From: Mycolicibacterium sp. 018/SC-01/001
Lineage (GTDB): Bacteria; Actinomycetota; Actinomycetes; Mycobacteriales; Mycobacteriaceae
DNA: 64,000 nucleotides
Direction of reading: 5' to 3'
Assembly: GCF_007096635.1 (NCBI RefSeq)
Contig: NZ_VKAA01000020.1
Coordinates: 1-64,000 of the forward strand
The notes under the pieces were generated by a model. The model had not been told where the DNA came from. It was given only the letters and a program-made list of their open reading frames with translations, and did not search any database. A program made the position numbers and the translations under genes. Position 1 is the first letter of the stretch. The number at the start of each line of letters is the position of its first letter. Positions 32,884 to 41,602 of this stretch are shown here, in pieces.

Positions 32884-34382
32884 GCATCTCGCTGCTGCTG
32901 GACATGGCCGCATCCGCCGCGCCGGAGCGGCTTGCGGTGGTCTCGCGTGACGGCCCCGTCGAGCAGCGCCTGAGCACCGGTGACCTCCAGCAGAGGTCTG
33001 CGGCAGGAGCTGGCGTCGTCACCGCGCGGGGCGCGCAGCACCTGGTCTACGTCGGTGTCGGAGGCGCGACCATGCCGCTGCTGATCTTCTCCGCCGCCGC
33101 AGCGGGCGTGCCGTTCACCCCGATCAACTATCGGCTGTCCGCCGACGGCATCGCCGAACTCATCGCGCGACTCCCGGACCCTCTGGTGATCGTCGACCCG
33201 CGGTACCGCGACATCGTCGGCACGTCCGCGACTCGGGTGCTGACGGTCGCCGAGTTCCACGCGGCGGCCGCGGCCGCCGAGCCCGCGGTGTCCTTCGCCG
33301 ACGCCGATGACGTGGCGGTCGTGCTGTTCACCTCGGGAACCACCGCGGCACCCAAAGCCGTTGAACTGACGCACCACAACCTCACCAGCTACATCACCGG
33401 CACAGTCGAGTTCGCGTCCGCGGGTGCCACCGATGCCGCATTGATCTGTGTTCCCCCGTACCACGTCGCCGGTGTCGGCGCCGCACTCTCGAACCTCTAC
33501 GCCGGGCGCCGCATGGTCTACCTCCCGACGTTCGACGCCGACGAGTGGGTCCGATTGGTCGACGCCGAGAAGATCACAACCGCGACGGTCGTTCCCACGA
33601 TGCTCGATCGACTGGTGGACGCACTGGAACGCAGCCGCGCCACACTGCCGTCTCTGCAGACGCTGGCCTACGGCGGATCCCGCGTGGCACTGCCGTTGGT
33701 GCGCCGTGCGATAGAGTTGCTGCCGGATGTCGGGTTCGTCAACGCCTACGGTCTCACCGAAACCAGTTCGACCATCGCGGTGCTCACGCCCGACGACCAT
33801 CGCGCCGCCTTCCAGGCCACCGACCCGGCGGCTGCGGCGCGGCTGGGATCGGTCGGCCGGCCGGTCCCCGGTATCGAGCTGCAGATCCGGGATGCGACGG
33901 GAACAGTGCTGGGTCCCGGTGAACGCGGCGAGCTGTTCGTACGCGGGGATCAGGTGTCGGGGCGCTACACCGGGATCGGTTCCGTCCTCGATGCCGACGG
34001 CTGGTTCCCGACGCGCGACATCGCCATGCTGGACAGCGAGGGCTTCCTGTTCATCGGCGGTCGTTCCGACGACACCATCATCCGGGGCGGAGAGAACATC
34101 GCCCCGGCCGAACTCGAGGACGTCCTGGTCGAGCATCCGGGCGTTCGCGAGGTGGCAGTGGTCGGTGTCGATGACGACCACTGGGGCCAGATCATCGTCG
34201 CCGTGGTCGTACCGTCCACTTCCCCGCCGCCGGAGGCCGAGCATCTTCGCGATCATGTGCGACGCACCCTGCGCGGATCGCGCACTCCCGACCGCGTGGT
34301 GTTTCGCGCGAATCTACCCACCAACGCCACGGGCAAAGTGCTCAGACGCGAGCTCGTGGCCGACCTCCAGGAGGCCACGTGA
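32880..34382 (+). CDS. AMP-dependent acyl-CoA synthetase (FadD-like)
   Basis: A 500-residue ligase: VLFTSGTTAAPKAVELTHHN, NAYGLTETSSTIAVL, the hinge FIGGRSDDTIIRGGENIAPA and the C-terminal Lys in LPTNATGKVLRREL, all intact. The GTG start at 32880 overlaps the SDR stop (GTGA). It converts an acid, plausibly that made by the aldehyde dehydrogenase, to its CoA thioester for the acyl-CoA dehydrogenase two genes downstream. Confidence 0.9.
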   Translation: MSISLLLDMAASAAPERLAVVSRDGPVEQRLSTGDLQQRSAAGAGVVTARGAQHLVYVGVGGATMPLLIFSAAAAGVPFTPINYRLSADGIAELIARLPDPLVIVDPRYRDIVGTSATRVLTVAEFHAAAAAAEPAVSFADADDVAVVLFTSGTTAAPKAVELTHHNLTSYITGTVEFASAGATDAALICVPPYHVAGVGAALSNLYAGRRMVYLPTFDADEWVRLVDAEKITTATVVPTMLDRLVDALERSRATLPSLQTLAYGGSRVALPLVRRAIELLPDVGFVNAYGLTETSSTIAVLTPDDHRAAFQATDPAAAARLGSVGRPVPGIELQIRDATGTVLGPGERGELFVRGDQVSGRYTGIGSVLDADGWFPTRDIAMLDSEGFLFIGGRSDDTIIRGGENIAPAELEDVLVEHPGVREVAVVGVDDDHWGQIIVAVVVPSTSPPPEAEHLRDHVRRTLRGSRTPDRVVFRANLPTNATGKVLRRELVADLQEAT

Positions 34383-34675
34383 TCAAGAACGGGACCCGTC
34401 TGCAGAGCCAGGTCGACGACACCGAGGTGATCGTCGTCAGAACAGGCGAGAGCCTCGACGACCTCCGGTGCGGCGGTGCACCGATGGTTCCTCTCGGTGG
34501 TGAACGGACCGGTCAGCTCGATCCGCGCTTCGCCGAGGGCACCACGATGGGCAAGCGTTATGTCGACGTCACGGGCGCCGAGGTACTCGTCACGAAAGCG
34601 GGGTCGGGAACGCTGACGGTGGGCGAGACGGCCTTGGAGGTCAAAGCGGCCAAGCCGCTGCCGGCAAGCGATTGA
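34379..34675 (+). CDS. Conserved small protein of unknown function
   Basis: A 98-residue protein that I do not recognise by function. It reads as mostly beta-strand (TEVIVVRTG, YVDVTGAEVLVTKAGSGTLT) with one Cys in LRCGGAPMVPL near residue 31 and a conserved-looking C-terminal KAAKPLPASD. The GTG start overlaps the ligase stop (GTGA) and the stop is 15 bp before the acyl-CoA dehydrogenase, so it is firmly inside the operon and is likely a real gene. No signal peptide or membrane segment. A small accessory or binding protein for the ligase or dehydrogenase is possible. Confidence 0.75.
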   Translation: MIKNGTRLQSQVDDTEVIVVRTGESLDDLRCGGAPMVPLGGERTGQLDPRFAEGTTMGKRYVDVTGAEVLVTKAGSGTLTVGETALEVKAAKPLPASD

Positions 34676-34690
34676 TCGGTGGACCAGACC

Positions 34691-35884
34691 ATGCCCAGAC
34701 TCGCACAGACTCCCGGCCTCACCGAATTCCAGCGCGACATCCTCTCTGCGGTACGGCAATTCGTCGACCGCGAGATCATTCCGCAGGCGCGGGAGCTCGA
34801 ACACGCCGACACGTATCCAGAGCGCATCGTCGACCAGATGAAGGAGTTGGGGCTCTTCGGCTTGATGATCCCCGAAGAGTACGGCGGCCTGGGGGAATCG
34901 CTCCTCACCTACGCGCTGTGCGTCGAAGAGCTGGCACGCGGCTGGATGAGTGTCTCCGGGGTCATCAACACGCACTTCATCGTGGCGTACATGGTGCGTC
35001 AGCACGGCACCGAGGAGCAGAAGCGACGCTTGCTGCCGCGGATGGCAACCGGTGAGTTGCGGGGCGCCTTCTCGATGTCGGAGCCCGAGCTCGGATCGGA
35101 CGTCGCGGCCATCCGCACCAAAGCGGCCCGCGATGCCGACGGCACGTATTCGATCACGGGGCAGAAGATGTGGTTGACCAACGGCGGCAGCTCGACCCTG
35201 GTGGCGGTCCTGGTGCGCACCGACGAGGGTGCGGACAAGCCCCACCGCAACCTGACCACCTTTCTCATCGAAAAGCCCTCGGGTTTCGGTGACGTCGTCC
35301 CCGGCCTGACCATTCCGGGCAAGCTCGACAAGCTGGGCTACAAGGGCATCGACACCACCGAGATGATCTTGGACGGTTATGTCGCCCAGGCCGCCGACGT
35401 GCTCGGCGAAGCGCCCGGGCAGGGTTTCGTCCAGATGATGGACGGCGTCGAGGTCGGGCGCGTCAACGTGTCGGCACGCGCCTGCGGGGTCGCCGTGCGG
35501 GCTTTCGAGCTCGCGGTCCGGTATGCGCAGCAGCGCAACACCTTCGGCAAGCCGATCGCAGAACACCAAGCCATCGCCTTTCAACTCGCCGAGATGGCCA
35601 CCAAGGTCGAAGCAGCACACCTGATGATGGTCAACGCCGCACGGCTGAAGGACTCCGGCGAACGCAACGACGTGGCTGCAGGCATGGCCAAATACCTCGC
35701 CAGCGAGTTCTGCGCAGAGGTGACCCAGCAGAGCTTCCGGATCCACGGGGGATACGGCTACTCCAAGGAGTACGAGATCGAGAGGTTGATGCGCGACGCA
35801 CCGTTCCTCCTCATCGGTGAAGGCACCAGCGAGATCCAGAAGATGATCATCAGCAAGAATTTGTTGCAGGAGTACCGCGTCTGA
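34691..35884 (+). CDS. Acyl-CoA dehydrogenase
   Basis: A 397-residue canonical acyl-CoA dehydrogenase: FSMSEPELGSDVAAI and GQKMWLTNGG for FAD and substrate, YAQQRNTFGKPIAEHQAIAF, IHGGYGYSKEYEIERLMRD, and IGEGTSEIQKMII with the catalytic Glu. Of the three ACADs in the window this one has the cleanest full set of catalytic motifs. The ATG at 34691 has GGTGGA seven bases upstream; an in-frame GTG at 34679 is less likely. It follows the small unknown protein and precedes a P450. Confidence 0.93.
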   Translation: MPRLAQTPGLTEFQRDILSAVRQFVDREIIPQARELEHADTYPERIVDQMKELGLFGLMIPEEYGGLGESLLTYALCVEELARGWMSVSGVINTHFIVAYMVRQHGTEEQKRRLLPRMATGELRGAFSMSEPELGSDVAAIRTKAARDADGTYSITGQKMWLTNGGSSTLVAVLVRTDEGADKPHRNLTTFLIEKPSGFGDVVPGLTIPGKLDKLGYKGIDTTEMILDGYVAQAADVLGEAPGQGFVQMMDGVEVGRVNVSARACGVAVRAFELAVRYAQQRNTFGKPIAEHQAIAFQLAEMATKVEAAHLMMVNAARLKDSGERNDVAAGMAKYLASEFCAEVTQQSFRIHGGYGYSKEYEIERLMRDAPFLLIGEGTSEIQKMIISKNLLQEYRV

Positions 35885-35885
35885 G

Positions 35886-37109
35886 ATGCTCGCCGATCAC
35901 AAGCCTCGCGCCATCGAGCTTTTCGACGATGCCAGCGTCCAGGATCCGTATCCGCTCTACGCACGACTGCGCAGCAGCGGGTCTGTCCACCGAGTCGGTG
36001 ATTCGTCGTTCTTCGTGGTCTGCGGATGGGACGAAGTCAACGAGGTCGTGGCGACCCCCGCGGTCTATTCTTCCAATCTCACAGGCACTATGACCTTCTC
36101 ACCTCGCACCGGCGTGGAGACCCTTGAACTCGAGGGTCTCGGTGGAGCGTCTCACGTGTTGGCCACCGCGGATGATCCCACCCATGCGGTGCATCGGAAG
36201 ATACTAGTACCGCAGTTGGCGGCCAAACGGATTCGACTACTGCAGGACTTCGTGTCGTCGACCACCGATGACCTGCTCGACGCGGGACTGGCTGCGGGAC
36301 GGATCGAGTGGATGGCGGCCATCGCGAACAGGTTACCGATGATGGTGGTGACGCGGCTGATCGGCCTCCCAGAGGACGACGTGGACATGCTGATCACTGC
36401 CGGCTACGCGACCACGCAGATTCTCGACGGTCTGGTCACACCCGAACAGTTGGATGCGGCGTTCACGGCTGCGGTGGGTCTCAGCGGCTACATCAGCGAG
36501 CATTTCGACCGCGCCGCAGCCTGTCCGGGGGACAACCTGCTGGGCGATCTCGCGACGCTGTCCCGAGATGGACAGATCGACAGCGATGTCGCCCGTGTCA
36601 TCATGCTGACCTTGTTCAGCGCGGGCGGTGAGTCGACAGCGTCACTGCTCGGTAACGCGATGTGGCTACTGGCGACGCGCCCGGAACTTCAACGCGCGGT
36701 GCGCGACCGACCCGATCTCGTCGGCACGTTCATCGAGGAGACCTTGCGCTTCGAGCCACCGTTCCGGGGGCACTATCGCCATGTCCTCGCCGATGCGACA
36801 CTCGGGGGCGTTCCCCTGACCGCCGGCGACCGATTGCTTCTGCTGTGGGGGGCGGTCAATCGTGACCCCGGTCAGTTCGATCAGCCTGACGCGTTCCGCC
36901 TCGACCGGACGAAGGGTCGGGGCCACATGACGTTCGGTAAGGGTGCGCACTTCTGCGTCGGCGCGGCGCTGGCCCGTCTGGAAGCCATGACCGTGGTGAC
37001 GAAGGTCCTCGCGCGCACGTCCTGGATCGCGCCGGCGGAGGTCGGACGTTGGCTGCCCAGCATCCTCGTGCGTCGGCTCGACCACTTGCAGCTCGACCTC
37101 ACGCCGTGA
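35886..37109 (+). CDS. Cytochrome P450
   Basis: A 407-residue P450. I-helix FSAGGESTASLLG (AGGES in place of AGxET), ExxR motif EETLRF and heme loop FGKGAHFCVGAALARLEA. It starts one base after the acyl-CoA dehydrogenase stop and is the last gene of the aldehyde dehydrogenase operon. Its final 11 bases overlap the end of the convergent CoA transferase gene. Confidence 0.92.
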   Translation: MLADHKPRAIELFDDASVQDPYPLYARLRSSGSVHRVGDSSFFVVCGWDEVNEVVATPAVYSSNLTGTMTFSPRTGVETLELEGLGGASHVLATADDPTHAVHRKILVPQLAAKRIRLLQDFVSSTTDDLLDAGLAAGRIEWMAAIANRLPMMVVTRLIGLPEDDVDMLITAGYATTQILDGLVTPEQLDAAFTAAVGLSGYISEHFDRAAACPGDNLLGDLATLSRDGQIDSDVARVIMLTLFSAGGESTASLLGNAMWLLATRPELQRAVRDRPDLVGTFIEETLRFEPPFRGHYRHVLADATLGGVPLTAGDRLLLLWGAVNRDPGQFDQPDAFRLDRTKGRGHMTFGKGAHFCVGAALARLEAMTVVTKVLARTSWIAPAEVGRWLPSILVRRLDHLQLDLTP

Positions 37110-39180
37110 CGTCTGCCTCCGCCGCATCGAGATAGTCTGCGGTGGAGCTGCCGAGCGCGGGCGGCGGCACCAACGGCACCGACCCCTCACCTGCGAAACG
37201 CCACGGCAGTCCGACCAGCCGGGCCGTCTCGAGATCCTCTGCCGGATGGTCGATCTCAGGAAAGAACTGCCTGGTCGCCAGGTGCTTGTCGACAACCAGT
37301 TCACTTGCCTTGCGCACTATCGCTGCTTCGATGCCTGCGCCGCGCAGCTTGAACTCCGCGTCGTCGGCTCTGTTCGTGGCCACGAGTCGTGCCACGAAGT
37401 CCGCCCTGTCTCGTTGGCATTGGTCGCCGCGTAGTTCGACAGCGACCCAACGCCCGTCGGTGGCCAAGTGAACCGAGCGTGCGGCCAGTCCGTCCTCCGT
37501 CCCATCACCGATGGAGGCGGCGACGAGGTACTCCGAGACCGTTGAAGCGACCACTTCGGCCATCGACAGATCGACGACTGCACCGGTCGAACGACGCGGG
37601 CCCACTGCCCAGGCAGCAATGACCACCGCTGCGGTGATCGACGACAGCGGGTCCGCCAGAACCGTGCCGAGCCGCGCCGGTGTGCCATCGGAGCCGACAC
37701 AGAGCCCGGCCAAACCGCCGTAGGACTGGACGTTGTTGGCATACACGCGATATCCGGACATCGGACCGTCCGCACCGAACCCTGAAACACGCAACGTCAG
37801 TCGGCCTGCGTCAGCGAGCGCGGATGGATCGACCGCCAGACGCCGGAGCCGAGACGTCCCGACGTTCTCGATGAGCACGTCGGATGCCCCGAGAATCGTC
37901 GCCACGTCATCCACAGCATGTGCTGGGTCGAGGAGCACGCTGCGCTTGGAGTGATTGGCGACGGCAAAATAGGCGCCGCGTTCCGGTCCGGCGACGCCGT
38001 CGGCGAATGGGCCTGTACGGCGATAGATGTCGAGTCGCTCCGGATCTTCGATACGCACGACGTCAGCACCCATCGCTCCCAGGAGGGCGCCGACGATGGG
38101 GCCGGCCAGCACGTGGGTCAGCTCAGCTATGCGCAGGCCGGCCAGGCCGCTTCTCTGTCGAGTTGTTTCCTTTCCTGCCGCCGTGGTCCACGGCGCTCCC
38201 AGAACGACTGCATCGCGGTCGGCGAGACGGGCGGGCTGCAGTGACCCGCGGTGCTGGAATTGGGGAGACGTGAGCAGTTCGGACGGAGTGTTCACCGGTG
38301 TCGACGGCACGCCGCTGGCTTGCAGCAGCGCGGCGCAGTCGGCCTTGAGGCGGTCGCGCGTCCACGCCGTGACGTGCTCGTTGATGAGGTCGGCGTTGTC
38401 GATGCGGGTCTGCCGCTCATCGAGTCCCTCTGCCCACGCCGGTTCACCGAGGGCGGTGCGCAACCCTTTCCACTGGTGGTTCTCCACCGCCGTGATGCGG
38501 ACCATTCCGTCCCGACAGGCGAACAGGCCCGACGGCGCCAGGTAGCGCCCGCTGCCGGCGCGACCCGGACACCGGTACAGGATGTGCGCACACTCGGGGA
38601 GCGCCGCAGCAAACAGGACGGCTTCTTGCGCCGAAACGTCCACCACGATCGCATCGCCGTCAGGGTCGCGGCTGCGCCGGTCGAGTCCGTGCAGGGCGGC
38701 CAACGCGGCCACGGCGCCGACAGCACGCAACGCAACGTAACCCGGTGCAGGAACGGGCTTTCCGTCCTCGTCTTCGATGGTCGCGAGAAGCCCTCCGCTG
38801 GCCTGCGCGGTGATCTCACCCACCGGTCGGCGACCATGTGGAGCGTCGAGGCCGAACGGAGTGATCACGACGATGACGCCGCCACGAGGGGGTTCGGGCA
38901 TCGAGTTCGCTCCGTCGCAGACGACGATGTCGCACCCGTCCACGACGTTCGCGACGCCGGCCGAGGCGACACACGTCTGGTGGTCGAGGACTGCGTCGAC
39001 CACAGCAACGTCAGCTCCCGTCAGTGCCGGTCCGAATCTCGGGATGTGCGGCCTGGGCTCTCGCGTGGCTCTTGCTCCCAGTGTGGCCAGGAGCGCGGTT
39101 GCGGCAGAACCCGCGACACCGTCACCTAGCTGCGCCACCTGCACACCGGCGAGAAAACCGGCCGAAAAATCACCTGTCAC
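37099..39180 (-). CDS. Double-domain CaiB/BaiF (family III) CoA transferase-like protein
   Basis: A 693-residue protein with two family III CoA-transferase units in tandem. The C-terminal unit begins near residue 345 with LAGLRIAELTHVLAGPIVGA and LGAMGADVVRIEDPERLDI; the N-terminal unit is more diverged (FLAGVQVAQLGDGVAGSAAT). At the usual catalytic-Asp position the halves read GEITAQASGG and YANNVQSYGG, so neither obviously keeps the Asp. The start is GTG 39180. Single-gene minus unit, convergent with the P450 operon and divergent from the ring-cleavage operon. Could be an active isomer-specific CoA transferase or a regulatory or binding relative. Confidence 0.82.
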   Translation of the reverse strand: MTGDFSAGFLAGVQVAQLGDGVAGSAATALLATLGARATREPRPHIPRFGPALTGADVAVVDAVLDHQTCVASAGVANVVDGCDIVVCDGANSMPEPPRGGVIVVITPFGLDAPHGRRPVGEITAQASGGLLATIEDEDGKPVPAPGYVALRAVGAVAALAALHGLDRRSRDPDGDAIVVDVSAQEAVLFAAALPECAHILYRCPGRAGSGRYLAPSGLFACRDGMVRITAVENHQWKGLRTALGEPAWAEGLDERQTRIDNADLINEHVTAWTRDRLKADCAALLQASGVPSTPVNTPSELLTSPQFQHRGSLQPARLADRDAVVLGAPWTTAAGKETTRQRSGLAGLRIAELTHVLAGPIVGALLGAMGADVVRIEDPERLDIYRRTGPFADGVAGPERGAYFAVANHSKRSVLLDPAHAVDDVATILGASDVLIENVGTSRLRRLAVDPSALADAGRLTLRVSGFGADGPMSGYRVYANNVQSYGGLAGLCVGSDGTPARLGTVLADPLSSITAAVVIAAWAVGPRRSTGAVVDLSMAEVVASTVSEYLVAASIGDGTEDGLAARSVHLATDGRWVAVELRGDQCQRDRADFVARLVATNRADDAEFKLRGAGIEAAIVRKASELVVDKHLATRQFFPEIDHPAEDLETARLVGLPWRFAGEGSVPLVPPPALGSSTADYLDAAEADVTA

Positions 39181-39487
39181 TGACCCGCTGTTCCTTACCG
39201 TCTGTGGTGATTCATTGAACTATACAATGAGACACAATTCGTTCTATTGCGAAGTCTTCTGCCACCCGTCGCCTCGGCCCATCGCCACCGGCTGACACAC
39301 GCCGCCGTGCGCGCACTTCCATGGACACCACTCGATCGATGGTCAGCGGCCAAGGCCCCGGTGGGATTCGACGCAGATCCCGGACGTCATCGAAGCGAAT
39401 ACGGTCACTAATGAGGATTTCGTCAGAAACTCTTGACTGACCATCTTCTCGTATGTGACGATTTCCTCATTCCAGAGGAGGTGCACT
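39181..39487. other. Divergent intergenic region between CoA transferase and extradiol dioxygenase
   Basis: A 307-bp region without a coding sequence. It holds the shared operator-like site (39225-39249) with TATAGT on the minus strand directly next to it, positioned for the CoA transferase promoter. The middle (about 39290-39460) is A+T-richer than the genes and shows no inverted repeat I can support; the plus-strand promoter for the dioxygenase operon presumably lies here. AGGAGG near 39476-39481 is the dioxygenase ribosome-binding site. Confidence 0.6.
39225..39249. promoter_or_regulatory. Operator-like interrupted palindrome (shared motif, copy 7) abutting a -10 box
   Basis: Half sites TGAGACA and CGTTCTA, spacer five, flanked by CAA and TTG; 12 of 14 consensus positions match. 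On the minus strand TATAGT (39224-39219) follows with no gap, exactly as at 18448, placing the site between -35 and -10 of the CoA transferase promoter. Confidence 0.65.
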
Positions 39488-40630
39488 GTGGCACAGGCAG
39501 CACAGCCACGTCAGGACGGCCACCAGGACCTGCACAGCGAGCAGGGTGCGCGGCGCGGTGAACATCCCGGACGAGCGAAGGACCCGATCATCCGGGTGGC
39601 TGACATCGCGTGGCTCGAGTTCGACAAACCCGACCTGGTACGCGCCGAAGCCTTCGCTCGCGCCTTCGGCTTCGGTGTCTCGCTGCGGGAGCCGCAGCAT
39701 CTCCATCTGCGCGGCACCGCTGCAGGCGCGCCGTGTGTGATCCTGCGCCGCGGCCAGCGCACCCGTTTCGCCGGGGTGGCGTTACGAGCTGCCGATGAGG
39801 TCGATGTCCTGCGGCTGGCCGAGAAGACCGGCGCGCCGGTGCACGCGCTTCCTGAGGCGATCGGCGGCGTGGCGGTGCAGCTGACCGACCCCAGCGGGAT
39901 GGCGGTCAAGGTCGTCGCCGGCATGCACGAGCTTCCCGCCCAACCCGACCAAGCCCCGCAGATCCTCAACACCGGACCGACCACCGCGAGGATCAACGCC
40001 ACGGTGCGTCCGCCGCGGGTGCCGACCCGTGTGCAGCGGCTCGGTCATGTGGTTCTGCAATCCACCACATACCTGAAGACGCTGAACTGGTACCTGGACA
40101 CGTTCGGCATGATCGTCAGCGACTTCCTCTTCTTCCCCGGACAGCGCGACCGCGGCCCTGCCATGAGCTTCATCCGCTGCGACCTGGGCTCCGTCCCGGC
40201 CGACCACCACACGCTGGCCCTGGCGCTGGGACCGGCCAACCAGTACGTCCATTCGGCCTACCAGGTCAGCGATCTCGACGCTCTGGCCGCCGGCGGAGAG
40301 TACCTGCGTGAACGCGGCTACTTCCGATCCTGGGGTATCGGTCGCCACATCCAGGGCAGCCAACTGTTCGACTACTGGCGCGACCCCGACGGCTTCCTCG
40401 TCGAGCACTTCGCCGACGGCGACATGTTCGACAACACACTCGAACCCGGGTGGGCGCCGTTCACCGCATCCGGGCTGGCTCAGTGGGGGCCGCCCGCGAC
40501 CAAGGACTTCCTCGACGCCAGCCCCCGCGCGGCCCGCCATCAACTGACCTCGATGGTGACCGCGCTGCGCGACGACAACGAATTCGACCTCCACCGCCTC
40601 GTCGGCCTGTTGAAAGTAGCGATCTCATGA
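39488..40630 (+). CDS. Extradiol ring-cleavage dioxygenase-like VOC protein
   Basis: About 380 residues with two vicinal-oxygen-chelate modules: an N-terminal one (IIRVADIAWLEFDKPDLVRA) and a catalytic-type C-terminal one. The latter has QRLGHVVLQSTTYLKTLNWY, GSVPADHHTLALALG, WGIGRHIQGSQLFDYWRDP and GFLVEHFADGD. The two His (GHVVL, DHHTL) and the final Glu (VEHF) fit the Fe(II) facial triad of type I extradiol dioxygenases. The GTG at 39488 has AGGAGG upstream. It would open a catechol-type ring between a hydroxylated and a neighbouring carbon. First gene of a five-gene operon with FAH hydrolase and FAD hydroxylase. Confidence 0.86.
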   Translation: MAQAAQPRQDGHQDLHSEQGARRGEHPGRAKDPIIRVADIAWLEFDKPDLVRAEAFARAFGFGVSLREPQHLHLRGTAAGAPCVILRRGQRTRFAGVALRAADEVDVLRLAEKTGAPVHALPEAIGGVAVQLTDPSGMAVKVVAGMHELPAQPDQAPQILNTGPTTARINATVRPPRVPTRVQRLGHVVLQSTTYLKTLNWYLDTFGMIVSDFLFFPGQRDRGPAMSFIRCDLGSVPADHHTLALALGPANQYVHSAYQVSDLDALAAGGEYLRERGYFRSWGIGRHIQGSQLFDYWRDPDGFLVEHFADGDMFDNTLEPGWAPFTASGLAQWGPPATKDFLDASPRAARHQLTSMVTALRDDNEFDLHRLVGLLKVAIS

Positions 40631-41565
40631 CGACATCTGTCCTGCGCACCTCTGACGGCTGGTGGGTTCACACCGCCACCGGTGCCGCCCGTATCGCCAC
40701 GTCGGCAACGACGACCGCCGATCTGCTGGCCGACCGCGCCGCGATCGACGCAGCCGCCACCGCCGGTGGCACCGTCGCGGTCGACGACCTCACGTTGCTG
40801 TCGCCGGTCACCGCACCGTGCCGGGTGATCGCTCAGATGACGAATTTCGAATCCCATGTCAGGGATTCGGGGATGGACCCGAAGACGGTGCCGTTGACGT
40901 TCTTCCGCAAATCCTCGGCCTCGATCACCGGCCCGTTCGGCGAGATCGTTCGGCCCGAACATGTCGGACTGCTGGACTACGAAGTAGAGATCGGGCTGGT
41001 GATCGGGCGCGACGTACCGGCCGGTTCGACGATCACCGAGCGCGACCTCGCCGAGGTCATCGCCGGTCTGACCGTCACCAACGACGTGTCGGCTCGCGAC
41101 ATCCAGCTGCCGCAAACCCAGTTCTACGAGGCCAAGTCGTATCCGACGTTCACCCCCGTCGGTCCCGCGCTGGTGCTTCTCGACGCCGCTGAGCTGGCGC
41201 GCTTCGCGGATCTGCGATTGCGTCTGAGTGTCGGCGGCGAGGAACGCCAGAATGCACGCGTCGAGGGCGACATGCTGTACCGCCCGCTGCAAGCTCTGCA
41301 ATCGCTGACCCGCTTCCAGGACCTCTCCCCCGGCGATCTCGTCCTGACGGGCACACCGGCAGGCACGGCCCTGACCGCACCGCCCAAACCCGTCGAGATG
41401 ATCGGCAACCTGCTCCCGCCGGCTGTCAAATGGAAGGCGTTCTTCTCCCGTCAAGCCAAGAACCCGAAGTACCTGCAGCACGGCGATGTCGTCGAGGCGT
41501 CGGTCAGGACCGACGACGGAACGATCGACTTGGGCGCACAACGACTGTCGGTGCGACACGCGTGA
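40627..41565 (+). CDS. Fumarylacetoacetate hydrolase (FAH) family protein
   Basis: A 312-residue FAH-family hydrolase/decarboxylase. The metal-binding motif LLDYEVEIGLVIGRD (Glu-x-Glu) and TNDVSARDIQ (Asp) are present, with GDLVLTGTPAGTAL near the C-terminus. ATGA overlap with the dioxygenase sets the start at 40627. Such enzymes cleave the C-C bond of meta-cleavage products or acylpyruvates, so it is the expected next step after ring opening. Confidence 0.9.
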   Translation: MTTSVLRTSDGWWVHTATGAARIATSATTTADLLADRAAIDAAATAGGTVAVDDLTLLSPVTAPCRVIAQMTNFESHVRDSGMDPKTVPLTFFRKSSASITGPFGEIVRPEHVGLLDYEVEIGLVIGRDVPAGSTITERDLAEVIAGLTVTNDVSARDIQLPQTQFYEAKSYPTFTPVGPALVLLDAAELARFADLRLRLSVGGEERQNARVEGDMLYRPLQALQSLTRFQDLSPGDLVLTGTPAGTALTAPPKPVEMIGNLLPPAVKWKAFFSRQAKNPKYLQHGDVVEASVRTDDGTIDLGAQRLSVRHA

Positions 41566-41602
41566 GCGATGAAGTCCCCGACACCGACGGACGGTGATTC
41601 TG

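Noticed and set aside
32637..34256. 539-codon minus-strand ORF antisense to the ligase
   Set aside because: Shadow of the intact ligase at 32880.
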